From assembly GCF_012290005.1 (NCBI RefSeq), contig NZ_JAAXMS010000005.1, positions 620,001-684,000 on the forward strand: a DNA stretch of 64,000 bases, written 5' to 3'. The DNA comes from Crateriforma spongiae (GTDB lineage Bacteria; Planctomycetota; Planctomycetia; Pirellulales; Pirellulaceae). This document shows positions 37,451 to 46,394 of the stretch, in pieces. The stretch's first letter is position 1. Every line of letters begins with the position of its first letter. The notes under the pieces are model-generated. The model was not told where the DNA came from and made no database searches. It saw nothing but the letters and a program-made list of their open reading frames with translations. Made by a program: the position numbers and the translations under genes.

Positions 37451-39142
37451 TCAACCAAAATACGTCTCTAAAGCGGCGACCACCGTCCACGATCCCGTCA
37501 CCAACATGGCGATCCCGGATGTCCACAACAGGGCATCCCAAATCCGCGATGGTTGCAGTGCCGGGATCGAACGGCGGTATCGGAACCACAATGCCGCGCC
37601 GGCCAGCATCGGCAACATGATGCCTTGGGCAATCCCGCTGAGCAGAACCAATTGCGCCGGCGATGGAAACGCGACATAGATCAGCAAAGCGACCAACGGG
37701 AAAATGCCGCTGAGCCAGCGGATCCAAACCGCTCGATTCTCTTCGCTCGGGTCGATGAACCCCATCACACGCAACGCGTCGGAAAACACGCGTGCGTGGC
37801 TGGCGCAGGCGACAAAGTACGTCGAATACAACACCGCGATCGCACCGAACAGAAACAACGCGGCGGCCCAATCGGAAAAGACCGGGACGAACATCACGGC
37901 CAGCGTACGGACCATGTCGGATTTTTCGGGATTCAGTCCCACGCGATGCAGAACCGCCGCGCCCAATAGATAAAACGCGATGGTCGCAAAGGTGTAGACG
38001 ATCATCGCGCCCCAGGCGTCCGCTTTCATCACGCCCAGCCAACCCCGAGCACGATCCAGCCAAGCGTCGCTGTCGTCACGCGGACCGGTGAACTTGGCGT
38101 AACCCTTTTCCAAACACCAATACGGGTACATCACCAATTCGGCGGCCCCGACTCCGATGATCCCAAACGTCGCCAAAGCCGTGTGGATGGGTGATGACGA
38201 TCCATCAGACGTGTCAGGAAAGCCGAATTTCAATCCACTGACAAACTCCGTCCAACGCACGCGATAGTCGGGTTGGTCCTGCAGCAAGAACAGATTCACG
38301 ACGATCAACAGAGTGAACGATCCCACCAGAACGGTGCAAAACGTCTGGATCAGACCATAGCGACCAAAAAACAGCACAACGCTGGTCACGATCGCGATCA
38401 TCACTCCCCAAGCGGTCACGTCGATCGGCTGTGATTGGGCGCCGAACTGTTTTTCATAGGCCTCTCTCGCCTGTCGGGCCTCGGTGCGCAGCGGTGTCAG
38501 TTCGCTTTCAGACGTGACTTGGATTTCATCGCTGCGTTCGGCAAATTCCACGAATTTCAATTCATGTTCGGCACCAGCGGCCTCGTTGTACAAACGTCCT
38601 TGCTCGGTCAGCGGAAAACTGATCGACAGTGCTTGGCCGACCCCGCCGACAATGCCGCCTTGTTGGCTGATGCTGGCCACCCACATGACGACCCAGTACC
38701 AGACCAACCAATTGCCGCGTCCGGAAATTCGTGGCCCCGGGACTTCGCTGAGCGCCCGCAGCGTCGTTTTGCCCTGGACCATCGTGTATCGGCCCAGTTC
38801 GATTTGCGTGAAGACTTTGATCACGCACCCCAGCAGAATCAGCCACAGGAAACTGAATCCCGCTTCGGCCCCCGTTTTCGTCGTCGCGATCAGTTCGCCG
38901 CTGCCGACGATGGAACCGGCGACGATCAATCCTGGGCCCGCTGAACGCATCACTCCGGCGAACGATCGCGGCGGTTGCCGGACGTCGGCGTCGATGGATT
39001 CCGTTGCATGGGTCGGCGACGCCACGGGGGCATCGGACGGGTCCTGGGGCATCTGGTTTCCTGTCGAATCAGGCGGGAACGGAACGCCGAATGATCCGTT
39101 GGTCGGATCGCGGAGCGTCGATGAAAAGGTTGGTGTGGCCAT
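37451..39142 (-). CDS. Nramp-related membrane transporter
   Basis: A 563-residue polytopic protein with about 11 predicted spans after a hydrophilic, proline-rich N-terminus of about 60 residues. The first span region reads GPGLIVAGSIVGSGELIATT, which matches the Nramp TM1 position. The canonical metal-binding DPGN of true Nramp proteins is replaced by GSGE, so it belongs to the Nramp-related group whose substrate is not established (Mn2+, Mg2+ or other). An insertion of about 50 charged residues lies between spans (AEHELKFVEFAERSDEIQVT region). The gene is convergent with the PilM-like operon and divergent from the RDD operon. Confidence 0.75.
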   Translation of the reverse strand: MATPTFSSTLRDPTNGSFGVPFPPDSTGNQMPQDPSDAPVASPTHATESIDADVRQPPRSFAGVMRSAGPGLIVAGSIVGSGELIATTKTGAEAGFSFLWLILLGCVIKVFTQIELGRYTMVQGKTTLRALSEVPGPRISGRGNWLVWYWVVMWVASISQQGGIVGGVGQALSISFPLTEQGRLYNEAAGAEHELKFVEFAERSDEIQVTSESELTPLRTEARQAREAYEKQFGAQSQPIDVTAWGVMIAIVTSVVLFFGRYGLIQTFCTVLVGSFTLLIVVNLFLLQDQPDYRVRWTEFVSGLKFGFPDTSDGSSSPIHTALATFGIIGVGAAELVMYPYWCLEKGYAKFTGPRDDSDAWLDRARGWLGVMKADAWGAMIVYTFATIAFYLLGAAVLHRVGLNPEKSDMVRTLAVMFVPVFSDWAAALFLFGAIAVLYSTYFVACASHARVFSDALRVMGFIDPSEENRAVWIRWLSGIFPLVALLIYVAFPSPAQLVLLSGIAQGIMLPMLAGAALWFRYRRSIPALQPSRIWDALLWTSGIAMLVTGSWTVVAALETYFG

Positions 39143-39323
39143 CCCGGTGATGAACAGCCGGTGGGAATCGAGACAGTCTAGGCGATCGCCCCATCACGGT
39201 GGGCTTTGTCGTGCCGCTGCGGTTATCGATCCTTGACGTCGCACCGATGCATCGGTGTCATGCTGCGACGCCGGTTCGTATACTGGCGTTGGTCCATCCG
39301 TTCCCGTCCACGCGAAGTTACCG

Positions 39324-40307
39324 ATGCCCGCTGCCGCGGCTCTAGACACCACGATTGCGGTCGTCACGCCGGAGAACATCGCGTTCGAATATCAGTTGGC
39401 GGGGCCGTTCCGACGGTTGCCGGCCTATCTGATCGATGTGATCGCACGCTGGATCATCATGGCGGCGGTGATCCTGGGCATGTGGATCGTTGGTGGGATG
39501 ATCCGGATGTCCGCGTTGCAGGCGTACATGCTGGCGGCAACGTTTCTGTTGTACTTCGTGTTTACGAATTTCTACGGAACGTTGATGGAGAGCTACTTCA
39601 ATGGCAAGACCATCGGGAAATGGGCGTGCGGCATCCGCGTGGTCGGAACCGACGGCGGGCCGATCGACTTTCGCCAAGCGTTGCTTCGCAATCTGATTCG
39701 CATTGCGGATTTGGCACCGTATGTTGTGTTGAACGACGTCAACGAGGAAATCCCGCCCATCTTTTTCTTGCCCGTCGGGGTTGTCGGTCTGGTCACGATG
39801 TTGTGCACCCGACGAATGCAGCGGTTGGGCGACCTGGCATGCGGGACGATGGTGATCGTGGACGAACGAAACTGGGAACTGCCGGTCAGCAAGATCGAAG
39901 ACCCGCGTGTCGCGGCGCTGGCGTCTTACTTGCCGGCGGATTATCGGTTCAGCCGCAGCATGTCGCGGACGCTGGCCGTGTACGTGGAACGCCGTCAATA
40001 TTTGACCCCCGCACGGCGACGCGAAATCGCTCGGAAACTGACGACGCCACTGATGGACCAGTTTGATTTTCGACCTGACATCGATCCTGATCTGTTGATG
40101 CTGGCGTTGTACCATCGGAACTTTCTTTGGAACGAAGGCGATGATTCGGCGGATCTGTCGGCGTTGAACGGATTCAGTCCTCTGGCAAAGGATCAATCGG
40201 CCGAAGAACCACCCATTGCGGCCGCGGTGTCAGAATCGGTGACACCCGTATCGGCTCTTTCGCCAGCTGCGACCACACAGGATGCTGCATCGGAGCCCGC
40301 CGGATGA
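39324..40307 (+). CDS. RDD-family membrane protein
   Basis: A 327-residue protein starting at the ATG at 39324 (MPAAAALDTTIAVVTP). The N-terminal half is an RDD domain: RRLPAYLIDVIARWIIMAAV (Arg and paired Asp), then GKTIGKWACGIRVV and LRNLIRIADL, with several membrane spans. The C-terminal half is soluble (AERRQYLTPARRREIA region). RDD proteins often accompany the SpoIIM-like, DUF4129 and MoxR genes seen here. It is the first gene of the operon and its stop overlaps the next start by 4 bp (ATGA). RDD function in this setting is unknown; transport has been proposed for some members. Confidence 0.85.
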   Translation: MPAAAALDTTIAVVTPENIAFEYQLAGPFRRLPAYLIDVIARWIIMAAVILGMWIVGGMIRMSALQAYMLAATFLLYFVFTNFYGTLMESYFNGKTIGKWACGIRVVGTDGGPIDFRQALLRNLIRIADLAPYVVLNDVNEEIPPIFFLPVGVVGLVTMLCTRRMQRLGDLACGTMVIVDERNWELPVSKIEDPRVAALASYLPADYRFSRSMSRTLAVYVERRQYLTPARRREIARKLTTPLMDQFDFRPDIDPDLLMLALYHRNFLWNEGDDSADLSALNGFSPLAKDQSAEEPPIAAAVSESVTPVSALSPAATTQDAASEPAG

Positions 40308-41341
40308 ACGTTGCAAAGATTCTGGAACAGCGTCGGATCCAGTGGCAAGAACTGGAACAACTGTGCGACGCGATGGAAATGCGCGGTCGCACCGGACGCA
40401 CCAGCAAAGCCCAGCACCAGGGGGCGGCCGGCGTATCGCGTTTTGCCACGCTGTACCGTGCGGCTTGCGCCGACCTGGCGCTGGCCGACAGTTATCACCT
40501 ACCGCCGGGGACGGTGGCATACCTGCACCGTTTGGTGGCGCGTGCCCATAGCCAGCTGTACCGGTCCAATCGGTTTGATCCGTCGGTTTGGTTTGACATT
40601 CTGTTTTATCAAGCGCCCCAGCAGATCTTTGCCGACCCTTGTGTGCGTGTCGCAACGCTGTTGTTCTTCGGGTTGTTCACCTTGTCGATGGTGTTGGGCG
40701 CCAACGACGACTGGTTTCCCGGGTTTGCCGATGCCGTGGTCGGCAACCAGCAACTGGAAGCCATGGAACAGATGTATGACCAACCGCTGTTTTCGGTCGA
40801 CAACCAAACATCGTCGCTGGATCACTACATCAGCATGTCGGGGTTTTACATCATGCATAACACCGGCATCGGATTGCGGTGTTTTGCTTGGGGAATCTTG
40901 ATCATTCCCTGTTTGTTCACGCTGGCACAAAACGCGGTGATTCTGGGTGCGTCGTTCGGCTACATGGCACGCGATGGTGTCGGTGGCAGCGACAACTTTT
41001 TTCACTTCGTCACCGCCCACGGTCCCTTTGAATTGACGGCAATCGCATTGGCGGCCGCGGCCGGTTTGCGGATCGGCGTCGGCTGGTTTTCCACCGGCGG
41101 ATTGACGCGTTTGGATTCGATCAAGCGATCGGCCACCCGCTCGGTACCGATCATCACCGCATCGGTCACCCTGTTTGTGTTGGCGGCTTTCACCGAAGGA
41201 TTCATATCCCCCAGCCCCCTGCCCTATCTGTTCAAGGCCGGCTGGGCGATCGCGTCGTCGGCGCTGATCAGTTTTTACTTCGTGGTACTGGGATTCCCAC
41301 GCGCCGTCGCGGACCAGACTCTGGTAAGTGAACAGGATTAG
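40304..41341 (+). CDS. SpoIIM-like (stage II sporulation M family) membrane protein
   Basis: A 345-residue protein coupled to the RDD gene by an ATGA overlap. It has a soluble N-terminal about 115 residues (ILEQRRIQWQELEQLCDAM, ARAHSQLYR) and a membrane domain of five or six spans (LLFFGLFTLSMVLG, FAWGILIIPCLFTLAQN). The HGPFELTAIALAAAAGLRIG segment is the conserved SpoIIM/DUF95 motif. In sporulating bacteria SpoIIM supports engulfment. Planctomycetes do not form endospores, and here the family is part of the MoxR-associated operon of unknown role. Confidence 0.85.
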   Translation: MNVAKILEQRRIQWQELEQLCDAMEMRGRTGRTSKAQHQGAAGVSRFATLYRAACADLALADSYHLPPGTVAYLHRLVARAHSQLYRSNRFDPSVWFDILFYQAPQQIFADPCVRVATLLFFGLFTLSMVLGANDDWFPGFADAVVGNQQLEAMEQMYDQPLFSVDNQTSSLDHYISMSGFYIMHNTGIGLRCFAWGILIIPCLFTLAQNAVILGASFGYMARDGVGGSDNFFHFVTAHGPFELTAIALAAAAGLRIGVGWFSTGGLTRLDSIKRSATRSVPIITASVTLFVLAAFTEGFISPSPLPYLFKAGWAIASSALISFYFVVLGFPRAVADQTLVSEQD

Positions 41342-41347
41342 CGGCCG

Positions 41348-42283
41348 ATGGAACTGGATCAAACTCATGTCGTGATACGCAAGCGATTGCAAACGGAAAT
41401 CGCCGACTTGGCATTGGTGATGTTGCGTCGGTATCCGTCGGCCCTGTTGGTCGGATTTTCGCTGGGTGCCCTGCCCTGGATCATTGCCAACGGTTTGCTG
41501 CTGTACTGGATCCCGTGGCGGGAAGCCCAATACACGTTTGCCGATCAAGATGCCGCGAGCGAAATGTGGCGCTATATTGCTTGGATGACGCTGTTGGTCG
41601 TCGCGGAGGTTCCGGCGGCGGGGGTTTGGACAACCTATTATCTGGGCCAAGCGGTCTTTGAAGAACAGCCGACGTGGCAAAACGTTCGGCGTGAAATCAA
41701 TCGAAACTTTCTTCGCTGGTTCTGGTCATTGGGTGTCGTCCGTCTGCCCTTGCCGATCATGATCGTTTGCCTGTTTCGGATCGGACAAGCCGCCGACCCA
41801 TCGGTCGATCTGCTGTTGTATTTGGGGATTTGGTTGGTGCTGTTGGCGTTCCGTTCGGCACGCCCTTTTTTGCCGGAGATCCTGTTGTTGGAACAATGCC
41901 CACGACGTTCGAAGGATCCGAATGTGGTGACCCTTTCACGACGGATGACCGCGTTGCATCGCCCCATGGCGGGGGAATTGACCGCTCGCATGTTAACGGT
42001 GGGGGTGGGGGCCGGCGTGGCGGCGGTTGCGTTCTATTTTTCGCTGACCACGGCCCGTGGACTTTTCTTTGGACGCTGGCAACACGACGAATTCGCCTTG
42101 ATGGTGTTGTTCCCGCTTTCGCTATGGTTGGTCGGCGGATGGAGCGTCTTTTTCCGGTTGCTGAACTATTTGGACACGCGAATTCGATTGGAAGGCTGGG
42201 AAGTCGAATTGTCGGTTCGCGCCGAACGGTTGCGACAGTTCGGTGACGACGCACCGGTCATTGCAACGGGGGCGACGCGATGA
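41348..42283 (+). CDS. Hypothetical polytopic membrane protein
   Basis: A 311-residue protein with about six hydrophobic segments (LLVGFSLGALPWIIANGLLL, MTLLVVAEVPAAGVWTTYYL, LLLYLGIWLVLLAF, AGVAAVAFYF, ALMVLFPLSLWLVGGWSVFF). It starts 6 bp after the SpoIIM-like gene and overlaps the DUF4129 gene by 4 bp. I do not recognise the family; this position in MoxR-type operons of planctomycetes is often filled by an unnamed membrane protein. Its operon place is well supported, its function is not known. Confidence 0.75.
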   Translation: MELDQTHVVIRKRLQTEIADLALVMLRRYPSALLVGFSLGALPWIIANGLLLYWIPWREAQYTFADQDAASEMWRYIAWMTLLVVAEVPAAGVWTTYYLGQAVFEEQPTWQNVRREINRNFLRWFWSLGVVRLPLPIMIVCLFRIGQAADPSVDLLLYLGIWLVLLAFRSARPFLPEILLLEQCPRRSKDPNVVTLSRRMTALHRPMAGELTARMLTVGVGAGVAAVAFYFSLTTARGLFFGRWQHDEFALMVLFPLSLWLVGGWSVFFRLLNYLDTRIRLEGWEVELSVRAERLRQFGDDAPVIATGATR

Positions 42284-43065
42284 AACCTTGGCTTGTGATC
42301 CTGTCCCTGCTTTGGGGAATCGGAACGGCACAGGGAACCGCGACAGCCTGGGTGCCCGCGGTTGCCGTGGCCGATGATCCACTGCTGCGGGATACCGCTT
42401 GGTTCGACGCGGAAACACAAACGTTGCGTCCGGTCGACGTTGAAAGCGATGAACAAGACACGGTCAATCGGAACAGTCGTTGGTTGCCCGACGCACAGAA
42501 AATCAAGCAAGCGTCATCGACCACACCGACCACCACCACCGGAAACGGAACAGCGTCACAGGTGGTCGGCTGGGTGCTGATCACGGTGTTTTTCATTCTT
42601 GTGATCGTTGCGGTGTTGTACGCTTTGAAAAACAGTGAAGCCCGGTGGGCGGTCGGCAACCAATCGAAGCAACCCATGTTGCACGATGATTTTGTCCAGC
42701 AGCGAATCAAGGAATTGCCAGCCGAATTGCAGCATGCGGGATCCGATCCGTTGACCGCGGCGGACCGTTTCCGCTTGGCAGGTCAGTACGATCGCGCGAT
42801 CGTCATGCTGTACGGTCATCAATTGTTGTTTCTGGACCGGCACGGATTGTTGCGTCTTAGCCGTGGCAAAACGAACAAACGTTATGTGCGCGAAACCGCG
42901 GCGCATTCCATCGACGTGTCCGATTCATTGCGACGGACGGTGGAAGCGTTCGAACGGTCCTACTTCGGCCGCCATTCGATTCGGCGAGACGAGTTCGAGA
43001 CGCTCTGGGCGGACAATCAAACGTTGGAACAGTCGGTGAACCAGATCGGGGCTTCGGCGGCATGA
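42280..43065 (+). CDS. DUF4129-containing membrane protein
   Basis: A 261-residue protein with a signal peptide (MKPWLVILSLLWGIGTAQG), a hydrophilic outside part, one span (GWVLITVFFILVIVAVLYA, about 95-115) and a cytoplasmic DUF4129 domain. The latter shows RLAGQYDRAIVMLYGHQLLFLDRHG and EAFERSYFGRHSIRRDEFETLW. DUF4129 usually sits beside transglutaminase-like or MoxR/DUF58 genes in bacterial envelope operons. ATGA overlaps join it to the genes on both sides. Function unknown. Confidence 0.85.
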   Translation: MKPWLVILSLLWGIGTAQGTATAWVPAVAVADDPLLRDTAWFDAETQTLRPVDVESDEQDTVNRNSRWLPDAQKIKQASSTTPTTTTGNGTASQVVGWVLITVFFILVIVAVLYALKNSEARWAVGNQSKQPMLHDDFVQQRIKELPAELQHAGSDPLTAADRFRLAGQYDRAIVMLYGHQLLFLDRHGLLRLSRGKTNKRYVRETAAHSIDVSDSLRRTVEAFERSYFGRHSIRRDEFETLWADNQTLEQSVNQIGASAA

Positions 43066-44465
43066 GCACGATGGAAGCAAATCGTTTCGCATCGAGTCGA
43101 TTGCGGATGCGCTGGTCATGGGCGATGGCCACACTGTTTTTGCTGTCGACCGGTTGTGACTATTTCGACACGACGTATGGACCGGTCAAAGGATATTCCG
43201 GCGGCAATAGCATCAACGGTTTCGGCGGCTTTCGCAGTGCCATCGAATCCAAAGGCGCTTCGGCGCGAAAAGTCTATCGTTTAAGCCAACGCACCGGCGA
43301 AAACGATGTGCTGGTGTGGATTCCACAAACGATGTCCCAGGTCCCCTCCGATGCAACGACCTGGTTCAATCGGTGGCTGCGCAAAGGGAATCACACGCTG
43401 GTGTATGTCATCCCCGACAGCGGCAGCGAAGTGGAATATTGGCAACAGACGCGTCAGTTGTGCGCTCCGGCGGACCGTTTGACCTATCGACGCGAATTGG
43501 CCAAGGCGACCAATCGACGATTGGAATGGCGTCTGAATCGTCGGGATTTGCCATCCAACGGTTGGTTCCAGGCGTTCGCACTGGAAAGTCATCTGCCCTG
43601 TCGTGAATTGACCGGGCCATGGTCCGCGGATTTGGCAAAGCAATCCGCGAGCAATTCCGATTCAACACGAATCGATGCCTCGGAAGCGGCCAGCTTGGGT
43701 GTCGAGTTTCGCTTGGATGCTTTTGACGCCAAAGTTCACGACAAGATCCGCAAGAACGTTGACACGGACATCGGAGCAACCGGACCGTCCAGCCAGTATT
43801 GGACGACAGCATACGACCCCGGCGAAATCGATTCGGACACATCGTTTGAACCGCTGCTTCAGAATCAAGACGGCGTCCCTTTGGTCGGCCTGGTACAAAA
43901 ACGAGCCTGGGCGGATTCGAAGATCATCGTGGTCGCCGGCGGTTCACTGCTGACCAACTTTGCAATGACCTCGGAGTGGAATCGCCAGTTAGCGTACAAA
44001 ATCGTCGACGAGGCGTTGGCGTCGATCGATCCCGATGGCGCGGACGCACCCGGACGCGTCGGGATGCTGGTCAGCGAGACCTCGGACGTCATTGTCAGCG
44101 AATCATCCGACGGGCCACCGGTGATCGCGGGGATGCAATTGTTGTCGACGTGGCCGCTAAGTCTGATCACGATCCACGCGACCCTGTTGGGCGTCATCGC
44201 TTGTCTGGCTTTGTTGCCGATCTTTGGACGCCCGAGACGATTGCCACAAAAACCGATGACCGATTTCGGCGACCATTTGGATGCGGTCAGTGCCCTGATG
44301 ACCAAGACGCCGCAAGACGGTTATGCTTTGGACCGATTGGCCGAATATCAGCGTACCGTTCATGGCGAAACCAGCTTGGGCGAAACGAGCATGAAAGAAG
44401 GCAAACTTGCACAAGCGGGGCCGGTCGAACAAGCAAACCAGAACAATAAGAAACAGCATGTCTGA
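43062..44465 (+). CDS. DUF4350 lipoprotein-like membrane protein
   Basis: A 467-residue protein. A signal segment ends in LLSTGCDYF, a possible lipobox with lipidated cysteine. Next comes the typical DUF4350 opening (YGPVKGYSGGNSINGFGGFR, AIESKGASARKVYRL), a Rossmann-like domain related to GATase-type folds. A C-terminal span (LSLITIHATLLGVIACLALL) is followed by a cytoplasmic tail. The start overlaps the DUF4129 gene by 4 bp and the end overlaps the MoxR start by 8 bp, so it is deep in the operon. The role is unknown; family members often accompany MoxR ATPases. Confidence 0.85.
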   Translation: MSTMEANRFASSRLRMRWSWAMATLFLLSTGCDYFDTTYGPVKGYSGGNSINGFGGFRSAIESKGASARKVYRLSQRTGENDVLVWIPQTMSQVPSDATTWFNRWLRKGNHTLVYVIPDSGSEVEYWQQTRQLCAPADRLTYRRELAKATNRRLEWRLNRRDLPSNGWFQAFALESHLPCRELTGPWSADLAKQSASNSDSTRIDASEAASLGVEFRLDAFDAKVHDKIRKNVDTDIGATGPSSQYWTTAYDPGEIDSDTSFEPLLQNQDGVPLVGLVQKRAWADSKIIVVAGGSLLTNFAMTSEWNRQLAYKIVDEALASIDPDGADAPGRVGMLVSETSDVIVSESSDGPPVIAGMQLLSTWPLSLITIHATLLGVIACLALLPIFGRPRRLPQKPMTDFGDHLDAVSALMTKTPQDGYALDRLAEYQRTVHGETSLGETSMKEGKLAQAGPVEQANQNNKKQHV

Positions 44466-45432
44466 ATCGGATCCACGGTTTATCCAAATCAAAGATCTGT
44501 ACGAGCGGATCACTCGCGAAGTCAGCAAACTGTACGTGGGCCAAGATGAATTGGTCCTGGGGACGTTGACGGCTTTGTTTTCCGGCGGCCACGTCTTGAT
44601 CGAATCGGTTCCCGGCTTGGGCAAAACGTTGTTCGTGCGAACTCTGGGCCGTATTTTGGGATGCGAGTTTGGACGTGTGCAGTTCACCGCCGACCTGATG
44701 CCGTCGGACATCACCGGCGCGCCAGTGTTCGACATGCAGAACAACGAATTCCGCTTTCGCCCCGGACCGATTTTCACCCAGCTGTTGCTGGCCGACGAAA
44801 TCAACCGGTCGCCCGCCAAGACGCACGCGGCGCTGTTGGAAATCATGCAGGAATACCGCGTCACGGTGGACGGAACCAGCCACGTGGTGCCCCGGCCGTT
44901 CTTGGTTTTGGCCACGCAAAACCCGCTGGAGAGCGAAGGGACGTATAACCTGCCCGAGGCCCAGCTGGATCGTTTCATGTTCAAGCTGCGGGTGAATTAT
45001 CCGTCCGCCGCCGAAGAAGCCGATATCTTGCGGATGCACAGTCGGCAAATTGACCTGAACCAACGCTTGGAACAGGAAATCGAGGTGGTCACCAACCCGG
45101 ACGAGGTCCAACAGACGATCCAGCTGTGCGGACAAGTGCGTGTGGAAGACAAACTGGTCGACTACATCAACGAATTGGTCCGCGCCACACGTTCTTGGCC
45201 CGCTTTCCATATTGGTGCATCCCCGCGTGCGGGACTTTCGCTGATGCAGGCGGCTCGTACCTTGGCCGCGTTGGCGGGCCGTGACTTTGCCGTGCCCGAT
45301 GATGTCGCCGAGGTTATTCTGCCCACGCTTCGTCACCGTGTTCAGTTGACCGCGGAAGCCGAGATCGAGGGGCGAACGACCGACGAAGAATTGCAGGCGA
45401 TGACCCGTGGGATCGAAGTCCCCCGAGACTGA
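44458..45432 (+). CDS. MoxR-family AAA+ ATPase
   Basis: A 324-residue AAA+ protein. Start at the ATG at 44458, inside the end of the DUF4350 gene. It shows Walker A in ESVPGLGKTLFVRTLG, Walker B in LLLADEINRSPAKTHAALLE, sensor-1-like LATQNPLESEGTYNLPEAQL, and an arginine-finger/sensor-2 region toward the C-terminus (ASPRAGLSLMQAARTLAAL). MoxR ATPases act as chaperones that mature or regulate partner VWA-domain or membrane proteins. In many genomes the next gene is DUF58; here it is absent and the next gene is a radical SAM protein, so its partner is presumably one of the upstream membrane proteins. Confidence 0.95.
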   Translation: MSESDPRFIQIKDLYERITREVSKLYVGQDELVLGTLTALFSGGHVLIESVPGLGKTLFVRTLGRILGCEFGRVQFTADLMPSDITGAPVFDMQNNEFRFRPGPIFTQLLLADEINRSPAKTHAALLEIMQEYRVTVDGTSHVVPRPFLVLATQNPLESEGTYNLPEAQLDRFMFKLRVNYPSAAEEADILRMHSRQIDLNQRLEQEIEVVTNPDEVQQTIQLCGQVRVEDKLVDYINELVRATRSWPAFHIGASPRAGLSLMQAARTLAALAGRDFAVPDDVAEVILPTLRHRVQLTAEAEIEGRTTDEELQAMTRGIEVPRD

Positions 45433-45452
45433 CCCGCGGCCAGGGGATAACG

Positions 45453-46394
45453 ATGCACCGACAGGAAACGATCGGTCCGTTGATTCAGCGAAATCCCGTG
45501 TCGGCCGATTCAGCGTATCACGCATTCTGGGAATGCGAGGCGGCCGATTGCAGAAACTCCGCCGATGTGTTGACCATCATGTTGTCGGTTTCGGCCTGCC
45601 CGATACGATGCACCATGTGTGATCTATGGCGGAACACACTGGTTACGAAAACACCGCCGGGTGCCGTCCCACATCAAATACAGCATGCAATCGATCGGTT
45701 GCGTGTCGATGCACCGGAGTCGTCACGCAGCGGTTCGGTGGATCGTCCACGTTGGATCAAACTGTACAACAGTGGCTGTTTCTTCGATCCGTCCAGCATC
45801 CCGCCGGATGACTATGAATCGATCGGTCGCTTGGTCAGCGGGTTCGATCGCGTCATCGTGGAAAACCATCCGCGATTCGACCAAGGACGCCTGCAGAAAT
45901 TTGCACGACACATCGACGGGCAACTGGAGATCGCTGTCGGACTGGAAACGGTCCAGCCGCGATGGTTGAGCCGCATGAAAAAGCGGATGACGCGGGACAC
46001 CTTCGATGATTATGCGATGCGTTTACGATCAAACGACGTTGACCTGCGCGTCTTCTTGATATGGGGCGTGCCCGGAATATCGCATCAGGAGGCGTCAAAG
46101 TGGACGGTCATGTCGGCGCTTCATGCATCGCGAATGGGCGCAAGGCACATCAGCATTGTTCCGGCGCGACGTGGGAATGGATGGGGCGAATTCAAACAGC
46201 CGATTCCCGACGCAAATCCGATGGTCTTGGCCGGTCTGCAACAACAACTGATCCGAAGAATCGGTCACCATACCGTGGTAACCGTTGATTTGTGGGACAT
46301 GGATAGCGATCAGCCTGGGGACGAGCGCGAAGCCTTGGAACAAATCGGTGAATTGAATCAACGCCAAGATCGCTCGATGAATCAGAAGACATGA
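45453..46394 (+). CDS. Radical SAM protein
   Basis: A 313-residue radical SAM enzyme. The cluster-binding motif is CPIRCTMCDLW (C-x3-C-x2-C) near residue 50, and downstream segments fit the half-barrel (WIKLYNSGCFFDPSSIP, EIAVGLETVQPRWLSRMKK, RVFLIWGVPGIS). No auxiliary Fe-S cysteine cluster is obvious. It begins about 20 bp after the MoxR gene and its stop overlaps the next start by 4 bp, so it forms a two-gene unit with the flavoprotein. The reaction is not identifiable; the pair suggests biosynthesis or modification of a small molecule or peptide. Confidence 0.85.
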   Translation: MHRQETIGPLIQRNPVSADSAYHAFWECEAADCRNSADVLTIMLSVSACPIRCTMCDLWRNTLVTKTPPGAVPHQIQHAIDRLRVDAPESSRSGSVDRPRWIKLYNSGCFFDPSSIPPDDYESIGRLVSGFDRVIVENHPRFDQGRLQKFARHIDGQLEIAVGLETVQPRWLSRMKKRMTRDTFDDYAMRLRSNDVDLRVFLIWGVPGISHQEASKWTVMSALHASRMGARHISIVPARRGNGWGEFKQPIPDANPMVLAGLQQQLIRRIGHHTVVTVDLWDMDSDQPGDEREALEQIGELNQRQDRSMNQKT

